A DNA stretch of 64,000 bases from Marinobacter caseinilyticus (GCF_011074955.1 NZ_WUQJ01000034.1:1-64000), one strand, 5' to 3'. Positions 17,790 to 26,851 are shown, counted from the stretch's first letter. Numbers and translations are program-made. The notes: generated by a model not told the origin, from the letters alone.

Positions 17790-19985
17790 TTAAAAGACCT
17801 CAGGGCCGTCCGTCAACCAGTGGGTGATGGCGTCCACCGGCATCGGGTGCGCAAAATAATAGCCCTGGGCGACCCCACACCCCATGTCGATGAGGGTATC
17901 CAGTTGCTCTCGGGTCTCGACGCCTTCTGCCACCACGGTCAATTTAAAGGTGTCGCCCAGGTGGATGATGGCATTGGCCAGTGCCCGATCACTGGGATCG
18001 TCTGACAGATCTCTTACGAAACTGCGATCGAGTTTCAACTCATTGACCGGAAAGCGTTTCAGGTAACTCAGGCTGGAGTAACCGGTACCAAAGTCATCGA
18101 CAGACAATTTCACCCCCAGCGCCCGCAGGCTCTCCAGCGTGGCGAGGGTGTTCTCGGCGGAATTGAGCATCAGACTTTCGGTAATTTCCAGCGTCAGTGA
18201 TTCCGGTGGCAGGGGGTAGCGTTGCAACACACGGCGGACGTTCTCGGTGACGTCGGCGTATTTAAAATCAGCCACGGACAAATTGACTGACACGGAATCG
18301 ACCGTAATGCCCTGCTCAGACCACCGCTGTCGCTGTTGGCAAACGGCCTCCAGCACCTGCTGATCAATCTGACTGATCAGGCCACTCTCTTCCGCCAGTG
18401 GAATAAAGGATGCGGGCGAGACCAGCCCGAGCTCCGGGTGTCGCCAGCGGACCAGTGCCTCCAGCCCGTGCAGCTCATGCGTCTTCAGGTTGATCTGGGG
18501 CTGGTAATACACAACAAACTGTTTTTCAGTAATGGCCTTTCGCAAGGCGACTTCCATTTCCAGACGTTTGATCACGGCGTCGTTCATCTGGGGCCGGAAA
18601 AACCGGAAGGTGTTGCGGCCCTCGGCTTTGGCCTTGTACATGGCCAGATCCGCGTGCTTCTGCAAGGTATCAAAATCAGTGCCGTCGTCAGGCGCAATGC
18701 TGATGCCAATACTGGCCGTGGGTGTGACCTCCGTGGTGTTAACCATGACCGGGACGGCCAGGCTGGCCAATAATTTTTCGGCGACAACAATGGCCTGCGA
18801 GCTGCCCATACCCGGCAGCAACATAACAAACTCATCCCCGCCCAGACGGGCCAGGGTGTCTCGGGGTCGCAGGCACTGCTCCAGGCGTTTGGCGACCGTT
18901 TTTAGCAAATAGTCACCCCGGCTGTGACCCAGGGAATCGTTGATCGTTTTGAACCGGTCGAGGTCCAGAATCAGCACCGCCAAAGGCTGGCGTTCACGAG
19001 CCAGTCGCTTTAACGACTGCTGGGCCCGGTCCCAAAGCAGACTGCGGTTGGGCAGGTCGGTTAACGGGTCGTAAAAGGCCAGTTGATAGATCTGTTGTTT
19101 TGACTCTTCACTCTCAAAAGCCAGGAGACACAAATGCAGACAGGCCTGGACCATTTCACGGTGGAACGGGCTGGCGCCGCGTGGCTCCCGGAAATACAAG
19201 GCAAAGGTCCCCGCCACATGACCGTTTTTCATCGTGATAGGGCTTGACCAGCACGCCGCCAGACCATGGGACAAAGCCAGCTCACGATAATTTTCCCAAA
19301 GCGGATCGTGGGCGATGTCCGTCACCTCCACAACTTCGCCCCGCCAGGCGGCGGTGCCGCAGGAACCGGCACTCGGCCCTATCGGTAAACCGTCAATGGC
19401 CTGAACGTAGTCCTCGCGCATGCTAGGCGCAGCGCAATGACGCAAACGGCCGTCTTCATCCACCAGCAAAACCGTGCAGACGACTTCCGGGGCCAGCGCC
19501 TCCACCCGTCGGCAGAGCAGGTCCATCACACTGTTGACGGACTCACCGCTGGCGACCGACTCCAGAACTTCCTGGCGCAGCAGGTTGATGCCTTCGGTCT
19601 GATAAACGCTTTCAGTGTCCTGAACGTAAATGAACGCGCCCCGCTCGTCTTTGGACGACACCGGCATCAGAGTCAACTCAAGGGAGGGAGGTTGATCGGC
19701 AGCAACGGCCAGAACCTCCCGTGTGTGGAGTCGCTCCTGATCTTGCAATTGCTGCCACAGTTTGGCCCAGCGGACGGTATTGATAGAGGTGAATACTTGT
19801 TGGATACGCTCAAGCCCGGCATTGGCGGCACCCTTCCCGACAAGCGCATGAAAACGATCATTCATGCAAATGACGTCACCCGCTTCATTCACAAACGCCA
19901 TGGCGATGGGCGCCCTCATCAACATGGAATAGATCAGGCTATCGGGCTTATCAAGATCGCTCAGAAAGGTCGCAGGTTTGAGCAT
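17790..19985 (-). CDS. PAS-GAF-GGDEF-EAL cyclic-di-GMP signalling protein
   Basis: This 731-residue cytoplasmic protein has a PAS domain (about 20-125), a GAF domain (about 145-295; DGLPIGPSAGSCGTA), GGDEF (about 305-470) and EAL (about 480-725). The cyclase active site is intact (RLGGDEFVMLLP), and the phosphodiesterase domain keeps EALVRW and the DDFGTGYSSL loop. Both synthesis and hydrolysis of c-di-GMP are therefore possible. ATG 19985 is chosen; a GTG four codons upstream is an alternative. There is no membrane segment. It is monocistronic. Confidence 0.87.
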   Translation of the reverse strand: MLKPATFLSDLDKPDSLIYSMLMRAPIAMAFVNEAGDVICMNDRFHALVGKGAANAGLERIQQVFTSINTVRWAKLWQQLQDQERLHTREVLAVAADQPPSLELTLMPVSSKDERGAFIYVQDTESVYQTEGINLLRQEVLESVASGESVNSVMDLLCRRVEALAPEVVCTVLLVDEDGRLRHCAAPSMREDYVQAIDGLPIGPSAGSCGTAAWRGEVVEVTDIAHDPLWENYRELALSHGLAACWSSPITMKNGHVAGTFALYFREPRGASPFHREMVQACLHLCLLAFESEESKQQIYQLAFYDPLTDLPNRSLLWDRAQQSLKRLARERQPLAVLILDLDRFKTINDSLGHSRGDYLLKTVAKRLEQCLRPRDTLARLGGDEFVMLLPGMGSSQAIVVAEKLLASLAVPVMVNTTEVTPTASIGISIAPDDGTDFDTLQKHADLAMYKAKAEGRNTFRFFRPQMNDAVIKRLEMEVALRKAITEKQFVVYYQPQINLKTHELHGLEALVRWRHPELGLVSPASFIPLAEESGLISQIDQQVLEAVCQQRQRWSEQGITVDSVSVNLSVADFKYADVTENVRRVLQRYPLPPESLTLEITESLMLNSAENTLATLESLRALGVKLSVDDFGTGYSSLSYLKRFPVNELKLDRSFVRDLSDDPSDRALANAIIHLGDTFKLTVVAEGVETREQLDTLIDMGCGVAQGYYFAHPMPVDAITHWLTDGPEVF

Positions 19986-20041
19986 GTGGTTTTCCACAAG
20001 AATTGGCTAGTCTCGGGCTAGTCGTATTGGTTAATGTATTC

Positions 20042-20106
20042 AAGCGTTCGGCATGGCACTATCTGACAAACCCCGTCAAACCTCGTCAAACCTCGTCAAA
20101 ACGCTT
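20042..20106. repeat. 10-bp tandem repeat flanked by short inverted repeat
   Basis: Three tandem units CCYCGTCAAA occupy 20071-20100, preceded by a related ATCTGACAAA at 20061. The array is bracketed by AAGCGTT (20042) and AACGCTT (20100), a 7-bp inverted repeat. It lies in the gap upstream of the GGDEF-EAL gene and downstream of ydbL. The role is unknown. Confidence 0.5.
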
Positions 20107-20197
20107 CGGTTCAACAAAACAAAATACACCCAACTGGGTACGTTGGCGACACCTCTGAGCAACATAAAAACATCGTAACGTTGATGGCCATTTCGCC

Positions 20198-20542
20198 CTA
20201 CTTCACCACCCACTCACCGTTGATCAGAATGAACTGACCGGACGGCGTTCGATCCATTGCTTTCTGTCCTGCCACCGCCTCCACCTTGGACACCGCAATG
20301 CCGTGTTTGGTCGCAATACGGGCGTATTCCTCACGACGGGCCTTATTAATGGCCTCAACAATGTCCCGTGCCTGCCCCGTGGGTTTGACCACGTCCAGGT
20401 AACCGGTCGGGGTCTCCCCGACGATGCCTTGTTGCTTGGCTTGATCGAGTCTGTTCTTGGCGTCGTCCAGACTCATGGCCAACGCAGGCAGGCTGAGGCT
20501 CAACGCCAACACCAGGGCTCCGATTCGCGCGAATAGTGTCAT
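20198..20542 (-). CDS. ydbL: YdbL family (DUF1318) periplasmic protein
   Basis: This 114-residue exported protein has an N-terminal signal peptide (LVLALSLSLPALAMS, cleavage after ALA). The mature part is a small helical domain (LDDAKNRLDQAKQQGIVGE ... NGEWV) typical of YdbL/DUF1318. It is the last gene of the ydbH-ynbE-ydbL operon, as in E. coli, with an AAGGAG Shine-Dalgarno. In E. coli YdbL acts with the YdbH-YnbE bridge that moves lipids between the two membranes; the same role is inferred here from synteny. Confidence 0.88.
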   Translation of the reverse strand: MTLFARIGALVLALSLSLPALAMSLDDAKNRLDQAKQQGIVGETPTGYLDVVKPTGQARDIVEAINKARREEYARIATKHGIAVSKVEAVAGQKAMDRTPSGQFILINGEWVVK

Positions 20543-20591
20543 TGTATTCTCCTTAGCAAGGTACCCGGCTTAGTCGATAGCGCCTGGTTGA

Positions 20592-20819
20592 TCAAAACAG
20601 GCCGCGCTCGCTGAACAGCTCATCGACTTCCTTATCCACCTTGACGTATATCTCATGCTGGATTTTGACGTTCAGATTCACCGTTATGGGCTCTTTTGGC
20701 GCCGCCATCTGGACCGTTGGCGTGCAGCCAGCCATCAACACGATGAGCATGGCACCGCCGAGCACCGCCGACCATCGCTCCGGGTAACCCCTCGATTCGC
20801 CCGATCTGGACATTGCCAT
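20592..20819 (-). CDS. ynbE: YnbE family outer-membrane lipoprotein
   Basis: This 75-residue lipoprotein has a hydrophobic signal ending in LMAGC, the lipobox Cys being about residue 32. The mature part contains the family-typical VNLNVKIQHEIYVKVDKEVDEL. In E. coli YnbE multimerises and pairs with the C-terminus of YdbH to complete an intermembrane lipid bridge. The gene sits between ydbH and ydbL with AGGAGA upstream. The signal n-region (about 18 residues) is longer than in E. coli. Confidence 0.88.
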   Translation of the reverse strand: MAMSRSGESRGYPERWSAVLGGAMLIVLMAGCTPTVQMAAPKEPITVNLNVKIQHEIYVKVDKEVDELFSERGLF

Positions 20820-20935
20820 ACGGCATTCTCCTGTCTGTAACCCTGTAACCGCTATGTTTGCACAGTCATTCCGCTAACCACTGGCATGCACCCAAAGCGC
20901 CGACGCCACGACAATTAGCACCATTATTATTAGCA

Positions 20936-23803
20936 CTATTTTGCCAGTGCACCATCATTGTTACTACTGTCCGCATTGTTACTACTATCTGCATTGCTAC
21001 TACTGTCCGCATTCCTATGCGCGTCGTCGCCGGTTGTCATCGCCCCGGCACCTTTTTGCTGCATCATTTTCTCAACCCGCCGGGTGACCGCCTCGCTGAC
21101 CCGACCGCTGAGCTGAAGGCTGGTGAGCAATGCCGGGATATCTTCCTCCAGATCAATATTGACGTTCAGTGGCGGGCTGTCGGCCAGGTCCGGGTTACGC
21201 CCCTCCAGATGCAGCCCCAACTTCAGGGTGCCGTCCTGATGATAGTTTACCGTGCTGGTGAGCACGGAATAATGGAAGTTGGTCATCGCAGCGGTAACCA
21301 GCTCCATGGTCTGGTTGCCCTCGCTCAGGGCGCTCAAGCGGTCAACGGGCAGCGACAGCACGCCACCCGGATGCGCTGCCATCAGTTGTCCCTGTTCCAC
21401 CCGCAGGCCATCGCGTCCGATCAGCACAGGCACCTGCCCACTCAAATGCCCGCTGCCCGACAAGCCCTCCGCCGGGTACACCGCCATGAGCTCCGCCAGG
21501 GACACCGCCTGAATATCAAGCAGGACCTGAACCGGCAGGCTGGCCAGCGACCAACGGTTGGGCGCCAGGGTCACGGTGCCACCGAGCAGCCCGGCATTCG
21601 CCTGCCGGAGTGTCAGCTCCCCGGCGCTGGCGGTCTCGATTGGTGCCTCATAGGCGCCCGATACGGTCACCGGACCTATGGCAAGACCGGGATTGATTTG
21701 CCGAAGCACCAGCTCGGGGCTGGCCAGGTTCAGTACTGCCTGTTTGAAAGTGACCGCCACGGGCCCGGTAAGCCCGGCCCACGCGGTGCGGTCGTATAGC
21801 CCGGACACACTGCTGAACACCAGTTCGCCGTCCAGTTCCGGTGGGCCTTCAGGAGGAATTCGCAGGTTCCCTCGGGCCGTAAGCTGACCACTGTCAACCG
21901 TAAGCAATTCAGGCCAGATGGCCAGCGTGTCGGCGAGCATGTTGGACACCTTTTGAGCACTCGCCTGAAGCTCGCCGCTGGCCTGCAGCGTGCCCCCAAG
22001 AGGGTATGTGAGCGCGACCGTGATGGGTGTCTCCGGGTTGGCGCTCAGGTTGGCGCCCTTACCGGCACCTTTATTGCCATTGAGTGGAGCATTAAGAGTG
22101 CCATGGAGAGTGGCATCAAGAGTGGCATCAAGAGTGCCATTAAGCGCTAGCCGCTGGCGGGCCTGATTCAGAGTTCCCTTTAGCTGTCCCCGGAACCGCC
22201 AGCCGTGCGTGTGCAGCGCCGGGTGCCGAAGCTGGCGCGCCTGCAATGCCAGCGGCCCCATCACCGACACCGGCCCAAGCGAAGCCGTTTGCGGGCTAAA
22301 GCGGCCGGATACGGTCAGCCCGGGGCTGGTGCCGGTGACGCCGTCCAGCCACATGGCGGTGGCCGAATCGGGCGGATCAATATGATCGATTTTCAACCCC
22401 CCGTTGCTCGCCACGGTCGCTGTGAACGACTCGCTGTCCGCCCGCCCTGACAAACGGACATCCACCGACAGCCCCCTGTAAACCAGGCTGCCCAGGCTCA
22501 GCTTTGCCAGCCTGCCCCTGACGCGGCCATCGCCGACGTGGACCCGCCACGGCGACTCAGTGGCCACCGCCAGATGGGCGTCGACGGCGACATTGGCACC
22601 GCCCTGACTGGTCAGGGACAGTGTCAAAGGCAACAGAGGCCGATCACCAACCCCCTGAGGCATTGATGGCGCCGACCGGATCACCAGCGCGAGGCTTTTT
22701 GGCCTCAGCATTGCTGGCAAGACATTGATCCAGTCGGCGAGCTCGCGGGCCTGGACGTCGGTGTCCACAGTCTGCGCCAGCCACTGCCCCCCGGCCGCCG
22801 TCAACGCCACATCCACACGCCCCTGAATGGTGGCCAGACCGGGTATCGGCCAGGGCTGAGGCAAGTTGGCCTTTACTGCCAGTTCGCCCGACATTTGCGC
22901 CACAAACTCACGCCCCAACGGACCGTGCAGTGACCACTGGGCACTCAGGCTGGCGGTTTGTGGCTGGCCGTCCAGCGGCAGCGGTGGCAGGGCTTGCCAC
23001 TGACTGAGCCAGTCCAATAGCCAATCGGTTTGTGGCAGATCCGGCAGTGCCACGGTACCCGTCCAGCGTACAGTGGACGCGGTGCCGTTGGGCTGTGGCT
23101 GGAGTTGTGGTTGTGGTTGTGGTTGTGGTTGAAGGTGTGACTGCAGGGACAAAAAATGGTTGCCGTCGATCGCCAGCGCCGACGTCAGGTTAAGGGCGTT
23201 GGAGCCCGGTCCGTCGAGATCGGCCTGCACCTGCACCCGATGGCCTTCATGGTCAAGGGTAAGTGCCGCAGTGAGTGGCAACCACGACGGCTGCCGGGTA
23301 ACGACCAGCGAACCGGTCAGTTCGCAGCGCCCTGAGGCACAGGGCAACCTGGCCTGAAAGCGGCTGACGGCCAGCGCCAGGGGCAGCCATTGCGGCAACG
23401 GGTCCGGCGACCATCCAGGCAGCCATGCCCATAGCCATCCGAGCGACGCGTGTCCGGGGTCCAGTTCAGAGTTGGAATTAGCGGCAGGCCGGGGCTGCCA
23501 ATCAAGCGTCAGGCGTTCAACGGTGAGCCGGTTCAGTTGCAGCCCGGTCCAACCCAGGGTCCAGGGCAGCGACACACCCTGCCCTTGAGCTCGCAGCGTG
23601 CCACCGTCCGGTTGGGTTTTGAGGACGGTAATACTGCGGGCCGTTGCCCCGGTCAGTGACAGCGCCAGCCCTTGCCATTGTAGTTGCTCGACTCCGTTGG
23701 CCTGCATCCAGTTGTGCCAGCTCTGGCGCAACACGACGGCCCCGGCGACCATCACCAGAGCAATGGCGACCAGCCCCCAAAGTGCAACACGCCAACGCTT
23801 CAT
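20936..23803 (-). CDS. ydbH: YdbH family AsmA-like intermembrane phospholipid transport protein
   Basis: This 955-residue protein is anchored by one N-terminal helix (VALWGLVAIALVMVAGAVVL). The rest is a long beta-rich periplasmic domain, and the C-terminal part matches the YdbH/DCA1 region (TMELVTAAMTNFHYSVLTST, GRNPDLADSPPLNVNIDLEED). The family (with TamB and YhdP) forms hydrophobic grooves bridging inner and outer membrane. ATG 23803 is taken because the membrane anchor begins there. Three in-frame tandem repeats interrupt the protein: a Gln-Pro run, a TLDA/TLNA stretch and an Asn-Ala-Asp-Ser-Ser tail. It is the first gene of the ydbH-ynbE-ydbL operon. Confidence 0.87.
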   Translation of the reverse strand: MKRWRVALWGLVAIALVMVAGAVVLRQSWHNWMQANGVEQLQWQGLALSLTGATARSITVLKTQPDGGTLRAQGQGVSLPWTLGWTGLQLNRLTVERLTLDWQPRPAANSNSELDPGHASLGWLWAWLPGWSPDPLPQWLPLALAVSRFQARLPCASGRCELTGSLVVTRQPSWLPLTAALTLDHEGHRVQVQADLDGPGSNALNLTSALAIDGNHFLSLQSHLQPQPQPQPQLQPQPNGTASTVRWTGTVALPDLPQTDWLLDWLSQWQALPPLPLDGQPQTASLSAQWSLHGPLGREFVAQMSGELAVKANLPQPWPIPGLATIQGRVDVALTAAGGQWLAQTVDTDVQARELADWINVLPAMLRPKSLALVIRSAPSMPQGVGDRPLLPLTLSLTSQGGANVAVDAHLAVATESPWRVHVGDGRVRGRLAKLSLGSLVYRGLSVDVRLSGRADSESFTATVASNGGLKIDHIDPPDSATAMWLDGVTGTSPGLTVSGRFSPQTASLGPVSVMGPLALQARQLRHPALHTHGWRFRGQLKGTLNQARQRLALNGTLDATLDATLHGTLNAPLNGNKGAGKGANLSANPETPITVALTYPLGGTLQASGELQASAQKVSNMLADTLAIWPELLTVDSGQLTARGNLRIPPEGPPELDGELVFSSVSGLYDRTAWAGLTGPVAVTFKQAVLNLASPELVLRQINPGLAIGPVTVSGAYEAPIETASAGELTLRQANAGLLGGTVTLAPNRWSLASLPVQVLLDIQAVSLAELMAVYPAEGLSGSGHLSGQVPVLIGRDGLRVEQGQLMAAHPGGVLSLPVDRLSALSEGNQTMELVTAAMTNFHYSVLTSTVNYHQDGTLKLGLHLEGRNPDLADSPPLNVNIDLEEDIPALLTSLQLSGRVSEAVTRRVEKMMQQKGAGAMTTGDDAHRNADSSSNADSSNNADSSNNDGALAK
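20957..21010. repeat. 18-bp in-frame tandem repeat at the 3' end of ydbH
   Basis: Three 18-bp units (ATTGYTACTACTRTCYGC) start at 20957, 20975 and 20993. They encode the Asn-Ala-Asp-Ser-Ser-type tail of YdbH. Gain or loss of a unit keeps the frame. Confidence 0.8.
22089..22144. repeat. 12-bp in-frame tandem repeat inside ydbH
   Basis: Four and a half 12-bp units related to GCATCAAGAGTG run from 22089; the units at 22113 and 22125 are identical. On the coding strand they give the TLDATLDATLHGTLNAPL segment. Frame is preserved for any copy number. Confidence 0.75.
23104..23131. repeat. 6-bp repeat encoding a Gln-Pro run in ydbH
   Basis: GTTGTG is repeated about four and a half times, giving a run of alternating Gln and Pro in YdbH. 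This is a simple-sequence tract prone to slippage in 6-bp steps without frameshift. Confidence 0.75.
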
Positions 23804-24006
23804 GACCGGCCCCCGACGCCATTCAGAATGCCCCAGTGATCTCTCGTGATCGGTGCTACAAGGCCGCCGCGGGACCACGGCGCGGAGCGTCTGCTCAGGT
23901 TACGCTGTAAACGGCCCAATCGCCCGGCAGGCTGACTGTCCATACAGGCTGGTTTGACTGCTCGGTTCCGGCGTGGCGCTTGTCAGACTCATCGGGAGTC
24001 CGTTGT

Positions 24007-24486
24007 TTATTTCCCCGCGGCGGCCCTGGCAAAATTACCCAACGCCATGTCGATCTTTGCGATCACGTCATCACAGCCTTTGATTTTATGCCGCTTGGCC
24101 AGGTACTTCGGGTCATTGTAAGCGATCCAAACCTGGCCGGACTCGTCTTTCCAGACCAGGATTTTTTGCGGCAGGTCGATGGCGACCGACTGACTGCACT
24201 GCATCAACGGCGTGCCAACTTTCGGGTTGCCGAAAATGACAACTTCGGTCGGTCTTAACTCAAGACCGACGGCGCTGGCAGCTTCGGCATGGTTAATGCG
24301 ATCGAACACGGTCATGCCATTTTCCTGCAGCACCGCTACCAAGCGGTCCGCCGTGTCCGGGACGTTGTGATTGCTTTTACGGGCAATAAATCCGCTTTCT
24401 GCCGCAGTGGCGGTGGACACAACACACATCAGTAATATCAGGGCCATTGAGAAGGCTATTGAGAAGGCATTTGAGAGTGCGCGCAT
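24007..24486 (-). CDS. DUF302 domain secreted protein
   Basis: This 159-residue protein has an N-terminal signal peptide (hydrophobic to about residue 28, STATAAES). The rest is a complete DUF302 domain with the characteristic LRPTEVVIFGNPKVGTPLMQ and ALDLP-like VAIDLPQKILVW motifs. The family has no settled biochemical role; several members are periplasmic and some associate with sulfur or redox proteins. It is monocistronic, with DNA of about 140-200 bp without genes on either side. Confidence 0.85.
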   Translation of the reverse strand: MRALSNAFSIAFSMALILLMCVVSTATAAESGFIARKSNHNVPDTADRLVAVLQENGMTVFDRINHAEAASAVGLELRPTEVVIFGNPKVGTPLMQCSQSVAIDLPQKILVWKDESGQVWIAYNDPKYLAKRHKIKGCDDVIAKIDMALGNFARAAAGK

Positions 24487-24606
24487 GAATTTATCCCGGA
24501 CTGATCATCGATAGCCACAGCTTAGCTGGACTGCGGCACAACTCAATGCCTTATTGCTGTAATTACGGACTGGCCACCCCCCGCCCCACGCATTCGATGC
24601 ACCCTC

Positions 24607-24632
24607 GACAGGCCGTTCCTGGCCGGCCTGTC
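24607..24632 (-). terminator. Hairpin at the end of the methyltransferase gene
   Basis: GACAGGCC and GGCCTGTC form a perfect 8-bp stem that overlaps the stop codon of the methyltransferase gene. No T-run follows on the minus strand. It could be a weak or factor-assisted terminator. Confidence 0.35.
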
Positions 24633-25446
24633 AGCGCCGTTGACCAATGATAATCCGGTAGTCGCGGTGAATGTGTATAAGACCGTCGTCGGTCCGGTAC
24701 TGTGCATGGTAGGCGTCGACCGCCGCCCGGAATGCTTCCGCCCTGGCGGGACTGAGTGCCTGGGCCAGTTGCCGAATGGGCCCAAAGCCACGGCGGTACG
24801 CTGCCCAGATATCCGCCACGTTGTCGTTGTAGCTGTGATTGGTGCCGGCCTCAATGGTCAGTTCGAAGTCATCGCCAAGCAGCGCGCCCACGTGTGTCGG
24901 GTCACCCCAGGCCAGGGGCGAAGGCTGGGGTACGGGGGCATCGCTGAACTGGCCGATGACGGCAAAGAAGTCTTTGACGGCGCCTTCGGATGCCCAGGTC
25001 GACATCACCAGACGACCACCGGGCTTGCACACCCGCCCCAGTTCCCGCGCCACCGCGTGGTGGTTCGCCGCGAACATCGCACCGAAGGTGGAGATCACCC
25101 GGTCAAAGCGGCGGTTTTCAAACGGTAGCTGTTCCGCATCCGCCAGTTGAAAGTCGATGGAAGGGCGGACGTGGCGGGACAGTGCCTCGGCGGCGGTCAG
25201 AAGCGGCTGGGCGATATCAACCGCCGTTACCTGCGCACCATAGGCGGCCACGTTGCGAGCCGTCCACCCGGTGCCGGTTGCCACATCCAGCACTCGTTCG
25301 CCGGGCTGGGCATTCAGCCGCTGGGCGGCATGGCTCAGGGCGTCAGAAATATAAAAGCTGATTCGGTCATAGGCCTCACCCCCCGACCCCCAAGTTTCTG
25401 CGACGGGCCGGTGGTGGGCATGGATGGCCTCGGATGATGCATTCAT
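24631..25446 (-). CDS. Class I SAM-dependent methyltransferase
   Basis: This 271-residue soluble enzyme has the UbiE/MenG-like Rossmann fold: motif I is VLDVATGTGWTARNVAA, motif II ends in AVDIAQPLL, then FDRVISTFGAMFA and LGRVCKPGGRLVMSTWA. The start at 25446 is fixed by AGAGGAGG before the ATG. It lies downstream of the NTF2-like gene in the same direction (26 bp apart), opposite an HxlR regulator that may control both. The methyl acceptor is unknown. Confidence 0.87.
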   Translation of the reverse strand: MNASSEAIHAHHRPVAETWGSGGEAYDRISFYISDALSHAAQRLNAQPGERVLDVATGTGWTARNVAAYGAQVTAVDIAQPLLTAAEALSRHVRPSIDFQLADAEQLPFENRRFDRVISTFGAMFAANHHAVARELGRVCKPGGRLVMSTWASEGAVKDFFAVIGQFSDAPVPQPSPLAWGDPTHVGALLGDDFELTIEAGTNHSYNDNVADIWAAYRRGFGPIRQLAQALSPARAEAFRAAVDAYHAQYRTDDGLIHIHRDYRIIIGQRR

Positions 25447-25472
25447 GGTGAATCCTCCTCTGGTCAAAAGCC

Positions 25473-25916
25473 TTATTTTGCAATGCTTTTGGCGGCAAAA
25501 GTCTGATAGCGGATGCGGTTATCCACGACGTACAACGTGTCCGTCGCCAGCTCATATCGGTGCGCCGGAGTGTCGGCGGACCAGACGATGTAGGCAATAG
25601 GGCCATGGCTGTACCGCTGATGCACGGTGATGGTGGCGTCCGGTGATGAGAACTCCGCCACCAGCGTTTCAAACAATGCCCGGATCTGCGGCTTGCCCTC
25701 CAACACACCGGTGGGGGTGATAAACACCGCCTGGTCATCGTAATCCGCCATAATGGCGTCCACATCGTCGGCAGCGAAGGCTTGCAGATGCCGGTCCAGC
25801 ACGGCGTCGGCACTGGCGTGCTCGCTCTCGGCGGCTACCGGTTGCAACGCTGACAGCAAGCCGGCCGCCAGCAGGCAAGTCATCATCCGGATGGATAATC
25901 GGTGGGTCGTTTCCAT
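25473..25916 (-). CDS. Exported NTF2-like (SnoaL/DUF4440) protein
   Basis: This 147-residue protein has a signal peptide (MTCLLAAGLLSALQPVAAES) and one NTF2-like domain (VLDRHLQAFAADDVDAIMADYDDQAVFITPTG), the usual small-molecule-binding cone fold. AGGAGA precedes the ATG. It is the first gene of a two-gene unit with the methyltransferase and divergent from the HxlR regulator. Its ligand is unknown. Confidence 0.82.
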   Translation of the reverse strand: METTHRLSIRMMTCLLAAGLLSALQPVAAESEHASADAVLDRHLQAFAADDVDAIMADYDDQAVFITPTGVLEGKPQIRALFETLVAEFSSPDATITVHQRYSHGPIAYIVWSADTPAHRYELATDTLYVVDNRIRYQTFAAKSIAK

Positions 25917-26004
25917 GGTGGTCTCTCCTGTACTTTCCTGCGCTCCGCTTTGCTAAAGCAGACCATGGGTTCAGGTTCAGGAGACCACGTGCGGGAGGGA
26001 AGAA

Positions 26005-26025
26005 ATACTCCACGAACTGTAGTAT
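26005..26025. promoter_or_regulatory. Candidate HxlR operator in the divergent promoter
   Basis: ATACT (26005-26009) and AGTAT (26021-26025) form an inverted repeat with 11 bp between, inside the 160-bp region between the HxlR gene and the NTF2-like gene. Position and symmetry fit a dimeric wHTH operator, but the arms are short. Confidence 0.35.
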
Positions 26026-26078
26026 TTTTAAAGCATGGCGCGCTGCAGTGGATGTCCTCATACGATCCAGGAGGTTGC

Positions 26079-26783
26079 ATGAAAACTTACGGTCAGTTCT
26101 GCCCTGTTGCCAAAGCGGCCGAGATCTTCTGCGAGCGCTGGACCGCGCTCATACTGCGGGATCTGGCCTGCGGTGCCAGCCGGTTTTCCGAACTCCAGCG
26201 TGGCATCCCCCTGGCATCGCCGACACTGCTTTCACGTCGGCTCAAACAACTGGAAGCCGAACACATCGTGCGGCGGGAGAAATCCGAGAGTGGGCGCAGT
26301 TGGACCTATCACCTGACCCCGGCCGGTGAGGAGTTCGTCCCCATCGTCGAAGCCCTGGGGGTGTGGGGGCAACACTGGTCGCGCCGGGAACTGGCAAAAC
26401 ACGAGGTGAACCTGGACCTGCTGGTCTGGGCGATGGAGCGGAGCGTTCGCCCGGAAGCGTTTGGTACCCGGGACGCCATCGTTCAGGTTGAATTCACTGA
26501 CCAGCCCAAACACAAGCGCCTCTGGTGGTTCCGGAACGAACACGGTGTCAGTGAGTTGTGCCTGCAGCCGCCCGGCGTCGATGTTGATCTTTACCTGTCG
26601 ACCACCTTGATGGACATGATCTACATCTGGCGCGGCGACCTGTCACCCGCGCAGGCACTGGAGACCGGCCGGCTGACGGCCCATGGCAAAGGCTGGGCCC
26701 GGCGGGTCGTTGGCCAGTGGCTGGGCATCAGTACCCTGGCCCATGTCCGCCCGCGTCAGGAATCCGCCGTCAACGCCGCCTGA
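26079..26783 (+). CDS. HxlR-family transcriptional regulator with C-terminal extension
   Basis: This 234-residue protein has an HxlR winged helix at the N-terminus (CPVAKAAEIFCERWTALILRDL ... SRFSELQRGIPLASPTLLSRRL, about 10-100). A further 120 residues resemble an SCP2-like ligand pocket. ATG 26079 is chosen for the CAGGAGG Shine-Dalgarno and because HxlR homology starts there; the reading frame is open further upstream. It is divergent from the NTF2-like/methyltransferase pair, which it probably regulates. The conserved Cys near the start (FCPVAKA) is typical of the family. Confidence 0.85.
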   Translation: MKTYGQFCPVAKAAEIFCERWTALILRDLACGASRFSELQRGIPLASPTLLSRRLKQLEAEHIVRREKSESGRSWTYHLTPAGEEFVPIVEALGVWGQHWSRRELAKHEVNLDLLVWAMERSVRPEAFGTRDAIVQVEFTDQPKHKRLWWFRNEHGVSELCLQPPGVDVDLYLSTTLMDMIYIWRGDLSPAQALETGRLTAHGKGWARRVVGQWLGISTLAHVRPRQESAVNAA

Positions 26784-26804
26784 GTATGGCCGGGCGACGT
26801 GGAC

Positions 26805-26851
26805 GCACCAACCTGAACAGCCGGCGATTGTTCTTGCACCAATTCAGGTCA
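26805..26851 (+). promoter_or_regulatory. Tandem NtrC-like half-sites upstream of the guanidine operon
   Basis: GCACCA, the conserved NtrC half-site, occurs at 26805-26810 and 26836-26841, 31 bp (about three helical turns) apart. The second is extended as TTGCACCAATTCAGGT. They lie roughly 80-120 bp upstream of the sigma54 promoter, a normal enhancer distance. The second arms are poor, so confidence is moderate. Confidence 0.45.
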
